From contig CM037584.1 in assembly GCA_021018995.1 (NCBI GenBank), positions 174,858,317 through 174,922,316 of the forward strand: DNA of 64,000 nucleotides, in the 5' to 3' direction. The position numbers were made by a program, and so were the translations under genes. The notes under the pieces are model-generated. The model ran no database searches and was not told the origin of the DNA. It saw nothing but the letters and a program-made list of their open reading frames with translations. Source of the DNA: Chloranthus sessilifolius. Its lineage: Eukaryota > Streptophyta > Magnoliopsida > Chloranthales > Chloranthaceae. This document shows positions 35,796-45,698 of this stretch, piece by piece. Position 1 is the stretch's first letter, and each line of letters begins with the position of its first letter.

Positions 35796-37546
35796 TGATG
35801 AGTACTGAAATATGATGATATTTCACCCCTAAATACTTATATTTAGCTGTCCGATGAAGGCTATCTGATGAGAATTATTAGATTTGAAGTGTTTCAGGTA
35901 AATACAAACCAAGTGTGGAAAACAGCCCAAGAATTCTGAAAATAATGTCAAAACACTGTAACTTTGGGTCATCGAGAACTTAGTGCGACTTGCGGCTATA
36001 GTTGGACCTTCAAGACGGCCGAATTATGAAATTGTCAAAACACAAAAGTTGTCGATCTTTTCGTCTGCTTTCCAACGGCGCAAGAGTCACCTCAATCCGA
36101 GTTTAGGACAGAAAGTTATGGCTAAAATACCAAAGTAGTGTCTGATATAAAAAGTGTGCTGAAATTCACGGATTTTTGGGGGTCGATGCATCGACCCTTT
36201 TGGTCGATTAATCGAGGAGAAGGAGAGTCTGATACAAAATTGATTACTTTAAAGCTGATTTTGAGCCTCTTTTGTAGGGTCGATGCATCGACCCTAAATT
36301 GGCGGCTGGGGAGACTTTTGCGACTGGGAATCTATTTAAAGTGACTCAAACACTTCGAGGGAGAATTAGAAATTAGGGAGATAGGAGATTAGAGTTTTAG
36401 TTTTTTACTTTTCTTTTTTATAGTTAGACATAGAAATAGGGAGTTTTTATTTATTCGTTTTTGAGTGCTTTGTTCCTTTAATTTCCAGTACTCATTCCTC
36501 CAGTTTATTATATTTTTGCTCAAGTTTATTTTTACATTATTCTCGTTTCTGAAGACCATCTCTTTTGAAGTTGAGGTATTTTTAATTCATTAAATTAATG
36601 TTATTTTCTCTTCCTTATTTATTTATATCATTTAATTGCAATATGTGTGGCTAAATTCATAAGGATGGGGATCTAATGATTTCCATCCGAGGGATGTACT
36701 TTTAATAATATAAATTTAGGATTAAAATATGAGATCTTATTTTATAGTTATTGTGCTATCAAGAACAGATGAAATCCCCGCCACTAATCGGGATCGCGTG
36801 TGCCGAGCCATGCCCGGGATCTCAGATCTGTGACGGTAATTTTATCCAATCATTGTTATATGATCTTTTTGCTTTCATCGTGTGGATCTAATTACGATTA
36901 TGATCCAGGATCGAGTGTGCCGAGCCATGCCCTGGATCTTGGATATGTAATAGTAATTTTATCTTAATTACTCCCTAATCTAAAATCGAGTGTGCCGAGC
37001 CATGCCCTTGATTTCAGATCTATGGTGGTATTATTGTTGAAAATTTTACCCACTTTGGGGATAATTTTTATTTAAACCTGAGATCAAGTGTGCCGAGCCA
37101 TGCCCTTGATCTCAGATTTATATATGAAAATCATCTAAGTCCTGATTGCAGGGATGCAACGTGGAACCTATCGGGGTTTTTGACCATTTATCTTCCATAA
37201 AAGATATTTGTTCTCAATGGTATATCTCATAGTTTAATCTGTAGATTTATATTATGGGAAGAACAGACCAAAGATGGGAGGATTTAGTATCTTTATCTTT
37301 ATCTTTATTTTTGAATCATCAATTAAGTTTTATTTTTGTAGTCAGTAATTATCATCTCATCAAACCACTTAAAGCATAAGACTGGTAGAATACTGTTAGA
37401 TCTTAGTGGATTTCTTGAATTATTGTCTTGTCTTTTTAGGTCTTTCAAAATTAGTCCTCGTGGGAACGATCTCGTACTCCGCACCCACTATATACAATTC
37501 GATTCGTGCACTTGCGAGTAAAATATCACAATTAAAATTCACATCA
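35796..37546 (+). repeat. 3' LTR of element A
   Basis: 1751 bp with the same termini as the 5' copy. Carries palindromes at 36183, 36204 and 36280 and the TATA-like TATTTAAA at 36333. Compared with the 5' LTR it lacks exactly one 22-bp palindrome unit after 36291. It keeps all four GTGTGCCGAGCCATGCCC repeats. Confidence 0.9.
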
Positions 37547-40237
37547 TAGACCATCGAGGGAACCGCAAAGGCGACTTAATCGAATATGCAAGAAGTAGTT
37601 TTAAAGGAAGTCATTAAACTTCTCGATGCTGGAATCATCTATCCGATCTCTGATAGTGAATGGGTAAGTCCAGTCCAAATCGTTCCGAAAAAGTCTGGAA
37701 TCACTGTGAAAGAAACTATTGAAGGAGAATTGGTCCCTACTCGCAAAATTACTGGGTGGCGTGTCTGCATTGATTATAAAAAATTGAACACAGCTATCAG
37801 AAAGGATCATTTTCCCCTTCCGTTCATTGATCAAATCCTTGAGAAGTTAGCAGGGCAAGAGTTTTATTGTTTTCTTGATGGTTATTCGGGATAGAATCAA
37901 GTTCCCTTTTTTCCACCTTATCAAGAGAAAACGACATTCACGTGTCCTTACGGTACTTTTGCATATCGAAGGATGCCGTTCGGCTTATGTAATGCTCCTG
38001 CTACTTTCCAACGATGTATGTTGAAAATATTTTTGGATATGATTGACAAATTCATCGAAGTCTTTATGGACGACTTCTCTGTTTTTGGGAAAACATTTGG
38101 TTCATGTTTGAATCACCTTTCACAAGTGCTGCAACGTTGTGTAGACTCAAAACTTGTTCTTAGCTGGGAGAAGAGCCATTTCATGGTTCAACAAGGAATT
38201 GTGCTGGGGCATATTGTTTCAAAGAAAGGAATTGAAGTTGATAAAGCCAAAGTCGATTTAATTGCTAATCTGCCACCCCCGAAGAGTGTTCGACAAATTC
38301 GATCATTTTTGGGTCATGCAGGATTTTATCGAAGATTCATCAAAGATTTTAGCAAGGTGGCTAAACCTTTGTGTACTTTGCTTGGCAAAGATGTTCCTTT
38401 TGACTTTGATGAGGATTGCATGAAAGCATTTCTGAAACTGCGCGAGCTCTTATCAAATGCACCAATAATCCAACCACCGGATTATTCTCTACCTTTCGAA
38501 CTTATGTGCGATGCATCTGATTACGCAATCGGAGCTGTCTTAGGGAAAAGGGTGAACAAACTACCTTACGTAATTTATTATGCCAGTAAGACATTGATCG
38601 ATGCTCAGCTTAACTACACCACCACTGAGAAAGAGTTGTTAGTTGTGGTGTATGCTCTCGATAAATTTCGATCTTATCTGCTTGGATAAAAAATAGTGGT
38701 CTTTTCAGACCACTCTGCATTGAAATATTTGTTGGCAAAGAAGGACGCCAAACCAAGATTGATCCGCTGGATCCTGCTACTTCAAGAGTTCAATTTTGAA
38801 ATCAAAGATAAAAAGGGAGTAGAGAATGTTGTGGTCGATCACTTGTCTCGCATTTTACCTGAAGAATCTTCTGCACCTGAACCTATCCGGGACACTTTTC
38901 CGGATGAGCAATTAATGGCAATTGATGCGACGGCTATGAAAGCTCCTTGGTTTGCCAATATTGTGAATTATCTGGTCACTAGCAGAATCCCTACTGAATG
39001 GGGTAAGAATGATAAGCATCTCTTTTTCTCCCAAATAAAATACTATTTTTGGGATGAACTACAATTGTTCAAAATCTGTTCAGATCAAATCATTAGGAGA
39101 TGTGTACCAGAGGAAGAGCAACTAAGTGTCCTCAATTTTTGCCATGCTGGAGCCTGTGGAGGTCATTTCGGAGGACAGAAGACCGCACAGAAAATCCTTC
39201 AAAGCGGATTCTACTGGCCCTCCATCTTTCGAGACGCTGCTCAATTTTGTAAAAAATGCCAACGATGTCAGCAGCTGGGAAATATTTCACGACGGAATAT
39301 GATGCCCCTTAATCCAATTTTAATTGTTAAAATTTTTTATGTTTGGGGGATCGACTTCATGGGTCCTTTTCCCCCATCTTGTGGGTATTCATACATTCTC
39401 GTGGCTGTTGACTACGTTTCCAAATGGATTGAAGCTGTGGCAACCCGTTCGAATGACCACAAAGTGGTGGTCAAATTTCTGAAGGAAAATGTCTTTAACA
39501 GATTCGGGTTTCCACGAGCGATCATTAGTGATGGCGGTTCGCACTTCTGCAACCGCCATTTTGCTACTTTAATGAAGAAATATGGCGTTACCCACAAGGT
39601 TGCAACGCCATATCACCCGCAAACTAGTGGTCAAGTGGAAGTGTCGAACCGGGAGATCAAACGAATTTTAGAAAAGACGGTACGTCCGGATAGACGAGAT
39701 TGGTCGAACCGGCTATCTGATGCTCTTTGGGCATATCGTACTGCATTTAAGACACCGATTGGAATGTCTCCGTTCAGAATTGTTTACGGGAAAGCCTGCC
39801 ATCTTCCTGTTGAATTAGAGCATATGGCATTTTGGGCTATCCAAAGATTCAATTTCGATATGCAAGCAGCAGGATCAACTAGACGGCTACAGTTGAATGA
39901 ATTGGAAGAACTACGCTACGATGCTTATGAAAATTCGAAAATGTACAAGGAACGGTACAAAAGGCTGCATGATGAGTCCATTTCTAGAAAGGAGTTTCAT
40001 GTTGGACAAAAAGTTTGGTTGTTCAATTCCAGACTTAAGCTCCATCTTGGGAAATTGAAATCGCAGTGGGAAGGACCCTTTCAGGTTGTCTCCACCACCG
40101 TACATGGTGCAATTGAGATTCGAAGCCTTCAGGACAACCGCGTGTTCAAAGTGAATGGGCAAAGACTCAAACCAATGTTTGAGCCGATCACCCAGTTTAA
40201 GATTGAGGCGATGCACCTCAGTGACCCAGATTATTGA
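37547..40237 (+). pseudogene. Element C pol, 3' part, two nonsense codons
   Basis: One continuous reading frame from the PSREPQRRLN-like segment before the reverse transcriptase to the integrase C-terminus. Reverse transcriptase: [16 protein letters not shown] and FMDDFS. RNase H: YAIGAVLGKR and TTEKELLVVVYALDKF. Integrase: [16 protein letters not shown] and GQVEVSNRE supply the D, D, E residues, with a chromodomain-free C-terminus ending SDPDY. Only two in-frame stops interrupt it, TAG at 37892 (tyrosine in the GYSGYNQ motif) and TAA at 38687 (serine after LLG). It is far better preserved than A or B. The 5' part is missing. Confidence 0.9.
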
Positions 40238-40248
40238 TCATTGAATAG

Positions 40249-40296
40249 GTCGAGCTGTTGACAATTAAACTCAGCGCTTCCTGGGAGGCAACCCAG
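40249..40296 (+). other. Post-pol hairpin pair, element C
   Basis: GTCGAGCTGTTGAC (40249-40262), with GTCGA/TTGAC pairing including one G-T pair, then CTGGG-AGGCAA-CCCAG (40281-40296). It starts 12 bases after the pol stop (40235-40237). The loop equals that of A and B while the stem bases differ in a paired way. Confidence 0.7.
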
Positions 40297-40364
40297 TGTG
40301 TTGATTTTCATTTTCGTCTTTAGTTTTGTCTTCATTTTTTTTTTGTATTAGAATTGAGTGTTTC

Positions 40365-40800
40365 TCAATCGATTGACTCTCACTTAGTCAATCGATTAAG
40401 ATTTCCCTCTCAATCGATTGAGAATTCAAGCATCATCATCATTTTCATCCTTCTGTTTCAATCGATTGACAATCTTGTGTCAATCGATTGAAAATACCTT
40501 TGGTTTTGTGCCAATTTTCGGAATTTGAAGCGCCATCCGACACATCTTGTCATGGCAGCTAACTTTCAGGGCACGAATTGTCTCAATCGATTGAGCCTCA
40601 CCTCTCAATCGATTGACTTAATGACGTATTAACTTCGTTTGTTTCCAAGGCACCTAACTGGTGCAGCTTTTCGAAAAAGGGTATGCTCAATCGATTGACA
40701 TTGAAAGAGGAGAAGTGGATTGTGCCACGTATCACGCGCATGCCCGATGACCTTCCATTTTCGTGCAACGTGGGCAGACCAACCATTCTCAATCGATTGA
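40365..40800. promoter_or_regulatory. TCAATCGATTGA array upstream of the 386-codon ORF
   Basis: Palindromes start at 40365, 40388 (one mismatch), 40410, 40458, 40480, 40583, 40605, 40687 and 40789. Within groups the start-to-start distance is 22 or 23 bp. The last ends three bases before a TATA-like tract at 40803. Confidence 0.85.
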
Positions 40801-40802
40801 GG

Positions 40803-40819
40803 TATATATTATAAAAGAG
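40803..40819 (+). promoter_or_regulatory. Putative TATA box for the 386-codon ORF
   Basis: TATATATTATAAAAGAG lies about 100 bp before the ATG at 40905, directly after the palindrome array. This arrangement suggests an internal promoter separate from the LTR. Confidence 0.5.
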
Positions 40820-40904
40820 AGCTCACAAGCCGTGGCTCCCTCATTCTGCCTCCTTTCAAAACCAATCCCCATCAAGCTCCTATATTCTCCTCATACGTGA
40901 TCAA

Positions 40905-42065
40905 ATGGCGGCGCCTGGCCCACCAATATTTCGTCCGCCACGTCCTGCCAACGATCCGATGCGCATCCCTAATGAGCTCTATTTCGATCGCCAATTCCAA
41001 ACAGAAAACTTCTTCGACCTCGCAAAATACCGTCGCATTGCGGAATGTGCCCGCTCGATCGAGTTCATCAAGGCCCTACGATTGGAGATGTTGCTTGCCC
41101 CACCGCCCATAGATTTCTCTCCGCACATCATTCGGCTATTTTATCAGAAAATGGTATGGGTACCGGAAACACTATCGCCAACTGGAATGCCCTACATTAC
41201 CATCGAGATCGACAACTGGCATTATAATCTGCATGCCACCGATCTCGCGCGTGCCTTCAATTTTTACGTGGTTCGACCTGTGCACCACCACATTAATCCG
41301 GCTATTGATCATAGTCAGGAAGACATGATCAATGATATGTGTGGAGGACGCCGCGGTACCGGTCAGGCTACTAAACGAGCCGTACTTCCGATGGACATTC
41401 TCTTTTGGGATATCGTCATGGCAAATAACCTCCTATCGCATGGCACGAAAACTGAGAGGACAAAGAATAGGGTAATTGCACTTTATGCTACGCATACAAA
41501 CACTTGGTTCGATGCGCCAGGTCTGATGCTCGAGGAGATGTATCGTTGTCACAGTGATATCGCCGGCACCGTCGTACTCGCAAAGCGTGCAGCGATTCTC
41601 CTCCATTTTCCACACTATGTGATGCACCTTTTGGATCACCTCGGCTGCCCCATTTACGATGATGAGGAGTTAGGTGACATGCAATTTTATCAGTATGGTG
41701 TCAATGTATGGGATAAGAGCATCAAAGTGATTCTTCGTGTGCACCCAGTCCCGATTGCAGTTGACGATGTACATCCTCCTCCCTGTCCAAACCCCGCACA
41801 ACGCCAACGTGGCGGTGTAAGACGACCTCGTCCCGAAGAGGTCCTTGATTTTGATGCCGAGGCAGCCGTTGCTCGCCTCGAGGCACGGATGGATGGGCTT
41901 AATGCGAGGCTTGGTGGTATTGATCGACGGTCCAGATTTCAGACTTCTCTCCTCATGCGAATGGCCCGGGAGTCGTTCCCCGGGCGTGTCGACGAATTCA
42001 TCGTAGGAGCGCGAGCGGCGATGAACGAGGAGAGGGAACCTGAGTATGATGATGATGATGTTTAG
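40905..42065 (+). CDS. Accessory ORF of element C, plant-transposon-type protein
   Basis: Intact 386-codon ORF downstream of pol, in the position where Athila elements may carry an envelope-like or other extra ORF. Residues about 45-250 (FSPHIIRLFYQKM; LPMDILFWDIVMANNLLSHG; a FPHYVMHLLDHLGCP block) resemble the family often labelled putative plant transposon protein or Athila ORF1-like, of unknown function. I see no signal peptide or membrane span, so an envelope role is not supported. Residues about 317-365 look like a coiled coil (LEARMDGLNARLGGIDRR) and the tail is acidic (EYDDDDV), which would suit a dimer. Base composition is clearly more GC-rich than its surroundings. A palindrome array and TATA-like tract precede it. 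The family match is from memory and uncertain; openness and codon character are seen directly. Confidence 0.72.
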   Translation: MAAPGPPIFRPPRPANDPMRIPNELYFDRQFQTENFFDLAKYRRIAECARSIEFIKALRLEMLLAPPPIDFSPHIIRLFYQKMVWVPETLSPTGMPYITIEIDNWHYNLHATDLARAFNFYVVRPVHHHINPAIDHSQEDMINDMCGGRRGTGQATKRAVLPMDILFWDIVMANNLLSHGTKTERTKNRVIALYATHTNTWFDAPGLMLEEMYRCHSDIAGTVVLAKRAAILLHFPHYVMHLLDHLGCPIYDDEELGDMQFYQYGVNVWDKSIKVILRVHPVPIAVDDVHPPPCPNPAQRQRGGVRRPRPEEVLDFDAEAAVARLEARMDGLNARLGGIDRRSRFQTSLLMRMARESFPGRVDEFIVGARAAMNEEREPEYDDDDV

Positions 42066-42297
42066 TTTGTTTTTGTGTAGTTTTCTTTATTTTTATGTTT
42101 AGTGTTTAGTGTGTGGTGCTATGTTTTGTTTAGTGTTCTCAGTTGTTTAGGGTGTTTTTAATTTTTATTTTTTTGTTAAAATCTACTAGTGGTGTAGGGA
42201 TCGATGGTGTAATCAATCAAGACCAATCAATGGAATTAGCTTTTCTTTTTGTGTTCATTTTTATGGTACTTATCGGTTTTGTGCACAAGTGCATCAG

Positions 42298-42613
42298 TCA
42301 ATCCATTGAGGCTTCACTCTCAATCGATTGAGCACTTTACTTATGATATTCTGAAAAGCAATTCCTCTGAGTCAATCGATTGAGACACTTTTCTCAATCG
42401 ATTGATTCCTGAATCCGAAAAGATAAACAAATTGCACATTTAAGTCAATCGATTGACACTCAATTGTCAATCGACTGATTTCTACATGGTCAAACTTTCA
42501 ACCTGACACGTTTCTGAAAATAAATCATGTTGAGAGTGGATTTTGTGTCGTGCACCATCATCCTATGTTTACATATGTGCCAATCGATTGACACTAAACT
42601 GTCAATCGATTGA
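42298..42613. promoter_or_regulatory. TCAATCGATTGA array upstream of the 113-codon ORF
   Basis: Four pairs, each 22 bp start to start: 42298/42320, 42372/42394, 42445/42467 and 42580/42602. Single-base variants occur in the first members at 42298 and 42580 and in the second at 42467. It is followed by a TATA-like TATTTAAG at 42728 and the ORF at 42794. Confidence 0.85.
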
Positions 42614-42727
42614 CTGATGCCTAATTCCTGAAATTCACACCGACCCGTCCGAAAATAGAATTCTTTTTTCTTTAGAGTCCGTTTTGTACAAGGTTTCTTA
42701 GGGTCCATCTTTTAGGAGGTTTTTCTC

Positions 42728-42735
42728 TATTTAAG
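42728..42735 (+). promoter_or_regulatory. Putative TATA box for the 113-codon ORF
   Basis: TATTTAAG, 66 bp upstream of the ATG at 42794. The 5' leader would be very short (about 30 bases), so the call is tentative. Confidence 0.35.
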
Positions 42736-42793
42736 GGTTTATTAGTGTCCTTTTAAGTCATACTATTCCTCCTCCTTCCCCAAAGTTTCCACC

Positions 42794-43135
42794 ATGTCTT
42801 CCATCCGGTATTGTACCCGATCTGCCGTGAAAAAGCTGACGGAGCCCGCGCGCAAACGTGCACGTTATCACACTCCGCCGCCACCACTCGACTTGTCCAA
42901 TCACTCCGTCATCGATCTTGATGATGAATTCCCAGTTGAAGACAACTCTATTTTCACGCGCTCCGCCGAGGCCGCTTACGCACCCTTTCCGCCTCTCGTA
43001 CCATCACATCCTACCCCACCATTATCACCACCCCGTGCACCAGTACCACCTGCTGGCGAGTGTGGAATCACCGAGGAGATGTGGCACTACGCGTTTCTAA
43101 AGCCGCGGGAAGACAGTTCCCCCATGGAAGACTAG
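42794..43135 (+). CDS. Small proline-rich ORF with NLS-like motif, element C
   Basis: Intact 113-codon ORF, with its ATG in a good context (CCACCATGTC). A basic stretch at residues 14-24 (KKLTEPARKRAR) looks like a bipartite nuclear localisation signal. Residues about 28-34 and 65-88 are proline-rich, and acidic patches (DLDDEFPVED) lie between. The sequence is GC-rich compared with the noncoding DNA on both sides, like the 386-codon ORF. I do not recognise the family. A nuclear regulatory or adaptor protein is a guess from composition. It might instead be the tail exon or remnant of a longer accessory protein. Confidence 0.55.
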   Translation: MSSIRYCTRSAVKKLTEPARKRARYHTPPPPLDLSNHSVIDLDDEFPVEDNSIFTRSAEAAYAPFPPLVPSHPTPPLSPPRAPVPPAGECGITEEMWHYAFLKPREDSSPMED

Positions 43136-45246
43136 AGGAATAGGATTTTCTGTTTTAGGGTCTAGTTTTCGGAGTCTTTAGGTTGTATTTACTTTTTATG
43201 TTTTAGTTTAGGTTTGATTTTGATTAATTTTAAGGTAGAATTTTAATTTTGCACTATTTGTAAGAGTTTTTTTTTCAATACGAATTTCTTTAGGTAAATA
43301 TTTGTGTTTTTCTTTTTGATCACCTTCTCTTTCACTTGATCTAGTTCTTCTTTTTGGTCCTCTAAGTGCATCAAACAGGTTTGGGGGGGGGTCTCCCCTC
43401 CTATTTCAACATCTTCACTAATGAGGGCATTGGACAGTTCAGGTTTGGGGGGGTAATTTCAGTAATTTTCACAAATTTCCAATTTTATTTTTTTTTAAAA
43501 AAAGGCTGTTTTTCGGACCTTGAAATCTTATTAGTCAATCGATTGAGGTTGTGGTCTCAATCGATTGACTGCTAACCATTAAAAAATTCAATTGGAAATT
43601 GTCAACAATCAATCGATTGAGGCACTGGTCTCAATCGATTGACTGATGACAGGAAGGCTAATGAAATTCGATTTTTTTTATATTCTTAAATTATGAATGA
43701 CCTGAATTTCTTTAAAGATTGTTATCATACCATGATTATTTTTATGAATGTTCATAAAGTTCAAAATTAAAATAGCGATATTCATGATCTATGCCTGAAA
43801 TTTGTACACCACCACTTGGCGTCAATTCCAAGCTTGAGAATTAAGTGTATGATGTGAATTTTTTTTAGATCACAAGAAAGGCTTCAACCCAGTGAGTTTT
43901 GAAACCTTATCTTCGTTCTTGATGAGTGTGAAAATAAATTCGGAGTATCTTTGGATTCCTGCTTCAATTGTTAACATCTCATTTATTTTACTTTGATTTG
44001 TTGATTACACGTGTGGCATACCATTACACTAGAAATCAATGTGTATTAACTCAAAGCTGATAGGCATATTTTACTATAATGAAAGGAAATGATCCAAGGC
44101 CATCTTTGGCTCGTTTTTGCTTAAAATAACCCACCTCATAAATATATCATTCTAGCACCCCTTTGAGCCTATTGGAAAATTTGCCTTTATACATTCTTCG
44201 ATAAGCCACATTAACCTTTAACCCTTCACCATTTCTGAAAGTTCAGCTTAACCCTTCTTATTTCTGAGAAATTAGAAACGAGGGATGAAAATGAGTGAAA
44301 AGAGAGTACGTGGAGAGATACTGAGTTGTGGTGTTTACTAAGGGTGTATGGCAAAAATATAAAAGAAAAGGGGGAAAAAAAAAAAGAGAAAGAAAATAAA
44401 AAAATAAAATAAAATTAAAAAAAAAAAAAAAGGGAGATAGAGAAATCAGAAGTTTGTTTCTTTTCCAATTTCTCAGAAATTTTGAATCCAAATTCCCTTT
44501 CTTTCTTAACCTTTACCCGAGCCCTAGTACAACCTTAGAAAAGACCTTTTTGATCCAATCATGAGTGCTAAATGTCTTGTGGAGAGTGATTACACAGTGT
44601 CTATGGTGCTTGGTATATCCATGTTTAAAATACAAATATCTTTCTTAATGAGATTTCTTTTAAAATTCTTTGATACACCGTCTTTCGTATAAATTGTGAG
44701 ATTTTTCTAAAGTGCATTGTAACTCCATCTCACATGTGCGTAAAAAATAAAATCCATTCATCAGGAGTGATTTCATTCTGAGTGTATATCCATGATAAGG
44801 ATTGAGTCTAGACATGCGATCAAAAGATGCCTGGTTTAAGCTTCTTCTCAGGCCAAAGAATTTGAGCAGTGATGATTGCATAACATTAAGGCATAAAGAA
44901 TGAGCATTGAAAAACAAAGGACTGAATTGAATGAGCATTAATAAAATAAACATGGTCAGATGCATTTTAAAAGATTTTCCAGGGACATTTAACTGTTTAA
45001 GAGCAAGACTAAAAATTCTGAAATTCATAAGCTTTGTAGTTTGTGGGTAACTTCACTGTAAACCCTTAGGAGACAACTCCTCCACTAGGGGTCACCTTGG
45101 GGTTTAAAGGCTTGTTGCATGTGCTAAATGCAATCGTGTTCCCTACGAAAGTGGCATTTAAATTTTTAGGATGTTAGTTTTATTTGCGTTTTATAAGTTT
45201 ATCATTCTCTTTGCTCGAGGACTAGCAAAGTGTAGGTTAGGGGGTG
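43136..45246 (+). other. 3' noncoding region of element C
   Basis: No supported ORF. Contains polypurine-like tracts AGGTTTGGGGGGGGG near 43378 and AGGTTTGGGGGGGT at 43441, four palindromes at 43535-43642, T/A-rich runs near 44370-44430 (complement of the T-rich run in B), and a terminal purine-rich tract (GTAGGTTAGGGGGTG) against the LTR. Confidence 0.75.
43535..43642. promoter_or_regulatory. TCAATCGATTGA pairs, 3' region of C
   Basis: Perfect palindromes at 43535/43557 and 43609/43631, each pair 22 bp start to start. Confidence 0.9.
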
Positions 45247-45495
45247 TGATCGGTGCTGAAATATGACTATATTTCACACTTTAAATCCTACATTTAGTTG
45301 TTCGATGAAAGCATCTGATGGTTGTTGTGAGATTTTGATGTTTACAGATGTTTTTGACCGTTAGATCATTCAAGCGCATAAAAGAAGAAAATTAAAGGCT
45401 ACAAAAGAGCTAAGGACAAAAAGGTCCAAAAAAGCATTGAAAGCCGTGAAGAGAATCAACTTCCATCAAGAAAGGGAAGACTTTGCATTGAAGAA

Positions 45496-45669
45496 TCAAT
45501 CGATTGAGGCATTATTGTTAATCGATTGACAGATGGAGTAAAACTCAACCCTAGCAAATCAATCGATTGATTTGATGAAAATCAATCGATTGACACATAA
45601 AGGCAAAAGTGTCCTAAAGAAATTCAAACTCAAAATCAATCGATTGAGACTTCTGTCTCAATCGATTGA
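45496..45669. promoter_or_regulatory. TCAATCGATTGA pairs in LTR C
   Basis: Pairs at 45496/45518 (22 bp), 45559/45582 (23 bp) and 45636/45658 (22 bp). The last ends 29 bp before the TATA box. Confidence 0.9.
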
Positions 45670-45698
45670 GGCAATTAGGTTTAGGTGTGGTCGGCCAT

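Larger units (their letters stand above)
14760..37546 (+). mobile_element. Athila-type Ty3 retrotransposon A (carries nested B)
   Basis: The order on the plus strand is LTR, tRNA-Asp primer-binding site, gag, protease, reverse transcriptase, RNase H, integrase, long 3' noncoding region, polypurine tract and LTR. Element B (18037-29241) interrupts it. Both LTRs start TGATGAGTACTG and end CACATCA. The outer flanks differ (TGCAT before, TAGAC after), so there is no target duplication. The right flank begins mid-codon in another element's reverse transcriptase. The two ends may therefore come from different insertions joined by recombination. All coding domains carry stops or frameshifts. Confidence 0.85.

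Noticed and set aside
40905..42065. Envelope-like glycoprotein for the 386-codon ORF
   Set aside because: The position fits an Athila envelope-like gene, but no signal peptide, membrane span or glycoprotein features are visible.
40365..45669. CRISPR-like array (repeats with spacers of even length)
   Set aside because: The repeats are 12-bp palindromes with 10-bp linkers in a plant retrotransposon. CRISPR repeats and spacers are longer, and no cas genes exist here.
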